Assembly (NCBI GenBank): GCA_017394865.1
Contig: JAFPWT010000010.1
Coordinates: 1 to 64,000, forward strand
Length of the DNA: 64,000 bases
Direction: 5' to 3'
Origin: Bacteroidales bacterium
GTDB lineage: Bacteria; Bacteroidota; Bacteroidia; Bacteroidales; F082
Numbering within the stretch: the stretch's first letter is position 1; each line of letters opens with the position of its first letter. Of this stretch, positions 63,520 to 64,000 are shown in pieces. Made by a program: the position numbers and the translations under genes. Below the pieces are notes generated by a model. It was not told the origin of the DNA. It saw nothing but the letters and a program-made list of their open reading frames with translations, and did no database searches.

Positions 63520-64000
63520 TTATTTCTTCTTGTCTTCTTTTTCGTCAGCCTCGGTGAGAGCCTTCTCCTGCTTGTTACCTCCGATGAGGTTGTAAGCGAT
63601 GGGTGAGGACAGGAACACTGAGGAGAACGTACCGGCCAGGATACCGACCAACAGGGCGAAGATGAATCCGCGGATGGTGTCGCCGCCGAAGATGAAGATG
63701 GCGAGCAACACGATGAAGGTGGATCCTGAGGTGTTGAACGAACGGGTCAAGGTGCTGTTGACGGCGTTGTTGATGTTTTCTCTCCAAGTGGCCTTCGGGT
63801 GGAGGTTGGTGTTTTCACGTACACGGTCGAAGATCACCACGGTGGCGTTGATGGAGTAACCGATGATGGTTAACACAGCAGCGATGAAGGCTTGGTCGAC
63901 TTCCATGGTGAACGGCAGAACATTGAAGAACAGTGAGTACATACCAAGCATGATGACGGTATCATGGGTCAAAGCTGCCAGAGCTGAGAGACCATACTGC
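63520..64000 (-). CDS. secDF: Protein translocase SecDF, SecF-type C-terminal part
   Basis: Only the 3' end is present; the frame is open to the window edge (residues QYGLSALAALTHDTV upstream of the first possible start). Membrane segments include YSLFFNVLPFTMEVDQAFIA, IGYSINATVVIFDRVREN (the conserved SecF motif), FIVLLAIFIFGGDTIRGF and ALLVGILAGTFSSVFLSSP. A Lys/Glu-rich cytosolic tail follows. SecDF uses proton flow to pull proteins across the cytoplasmic membrane. In Bacteroidota SecD and SecF are usually one fused chain, which is assumed here. Confidence 0.92.
   Translation of the reverse strand, partial: QYGLSALAALTHDTVIMLGMYSLFFNVLPFTMEVDQAFIAAVLTIIGYSINATVVIFDRVRENTNLHPKATWRENINNAVNSTLTRSFNTSGSTFIVLLAIFIFGGDTIRGFIFALLVGILAGTFSSVFLSSPIAYNLIGGNKQEKALTEADEKEDKKK

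Noticed and set aside
1..64000. tRNA, rRNA, riboswitch or CRISPR features
   Set aside because: The gaps between genes are short and none shows a cloverleaf, a conserved aptamer core or regularly spaced identical repeats. A covariance-model search would be decisive.

Overview
The window is chromosomal DNA from a member of the order Bacteroidales, probably a gut or rumen type. The evidence is consistent: nearly every intergenic promoter has the Bacteroidetes -7 element TAnnTTTG, several exported proteins carry type IX secretion (T9SS) C-terminal sorting domains, and Bacteroidota-restricted families are present (DUF5606, DUF4301, FISUMP lipoproteins, a C10 protease, an Omp28-type protein). Genus or species cannot be named from the sequence. 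Genes are tightly packed and no stretch without a gene exceeds about 240 bases. No rRNA, tRNA, CRISPR array, transposase or integrase was seen.

Layout. 1-7274: ahcY (5' end outside the window), a membrane-anchored TPR-like protein, a GT4 glycosyltransferase, purD, a DUF6427-like membrane protein and rnhB. 7337-13497: a propeller lipoprotein, a thioredoxin-fold protein, a fused GH3/beta-lactamase-type enzyme and a convergent YqgE/AlgH protein. 13563-16152: a MurL epimerase and MurD2 ligase pair, an alternative way of placing D-glutamate in peptidoglycan. 16155-18913: two exported surface proteins on the minus strand. 19008-23754: a five-gene run ending in a steroid/bile-acid-type triad (steroid 5-alpha-reductase fold, Old Yellow Enzyme-type reductase, short-chain dehydrogenase). 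23722-25056: small minus-strand genes, including one with a palindromic repeat array over its promoter. 25151-27272: DUF5606, pyrK, pyrD.

27333-31382 is one very AT-rich gene for a 1349-residue DUF4062-NACHT-TPR STAND protein, a likely horizontally acquired defence or signalling gene. Core functions follow: murB, psuK-psuG (pseudouridine breakdown), two glycosyltransferases, ftsE and DUF4301. 38802-47836 is a second accessory zone: two paralogous FISUMP lipoproteins, a TIR protein with eight membrane segments, a DUF4143 ATPase behind a 33-bp-period repeat array, htpG with a sigma-54-like promoter, and a TIR-TM-WD40 protein with 14 blades. 47914-57814 holds a small lipoprotein, three large T9SS cargo proteins (adhesin-like, C10 protease, Omp28-like), a methyltransferase and ilvE. 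57880-63421 is a minus-strand operon reading PorE-like OmpA protein, purM, prfA, pyrF. The 3' end of secDF closes the window.

Most notable points: the steroid triad; MurL-MurD2; an apparently dead retropepsin-like domain at the end of the PorE-like protein; three unrelated STAND/TIR proteins; and two 7-bp-period arrays that supply the stop codons of the genes they abut.
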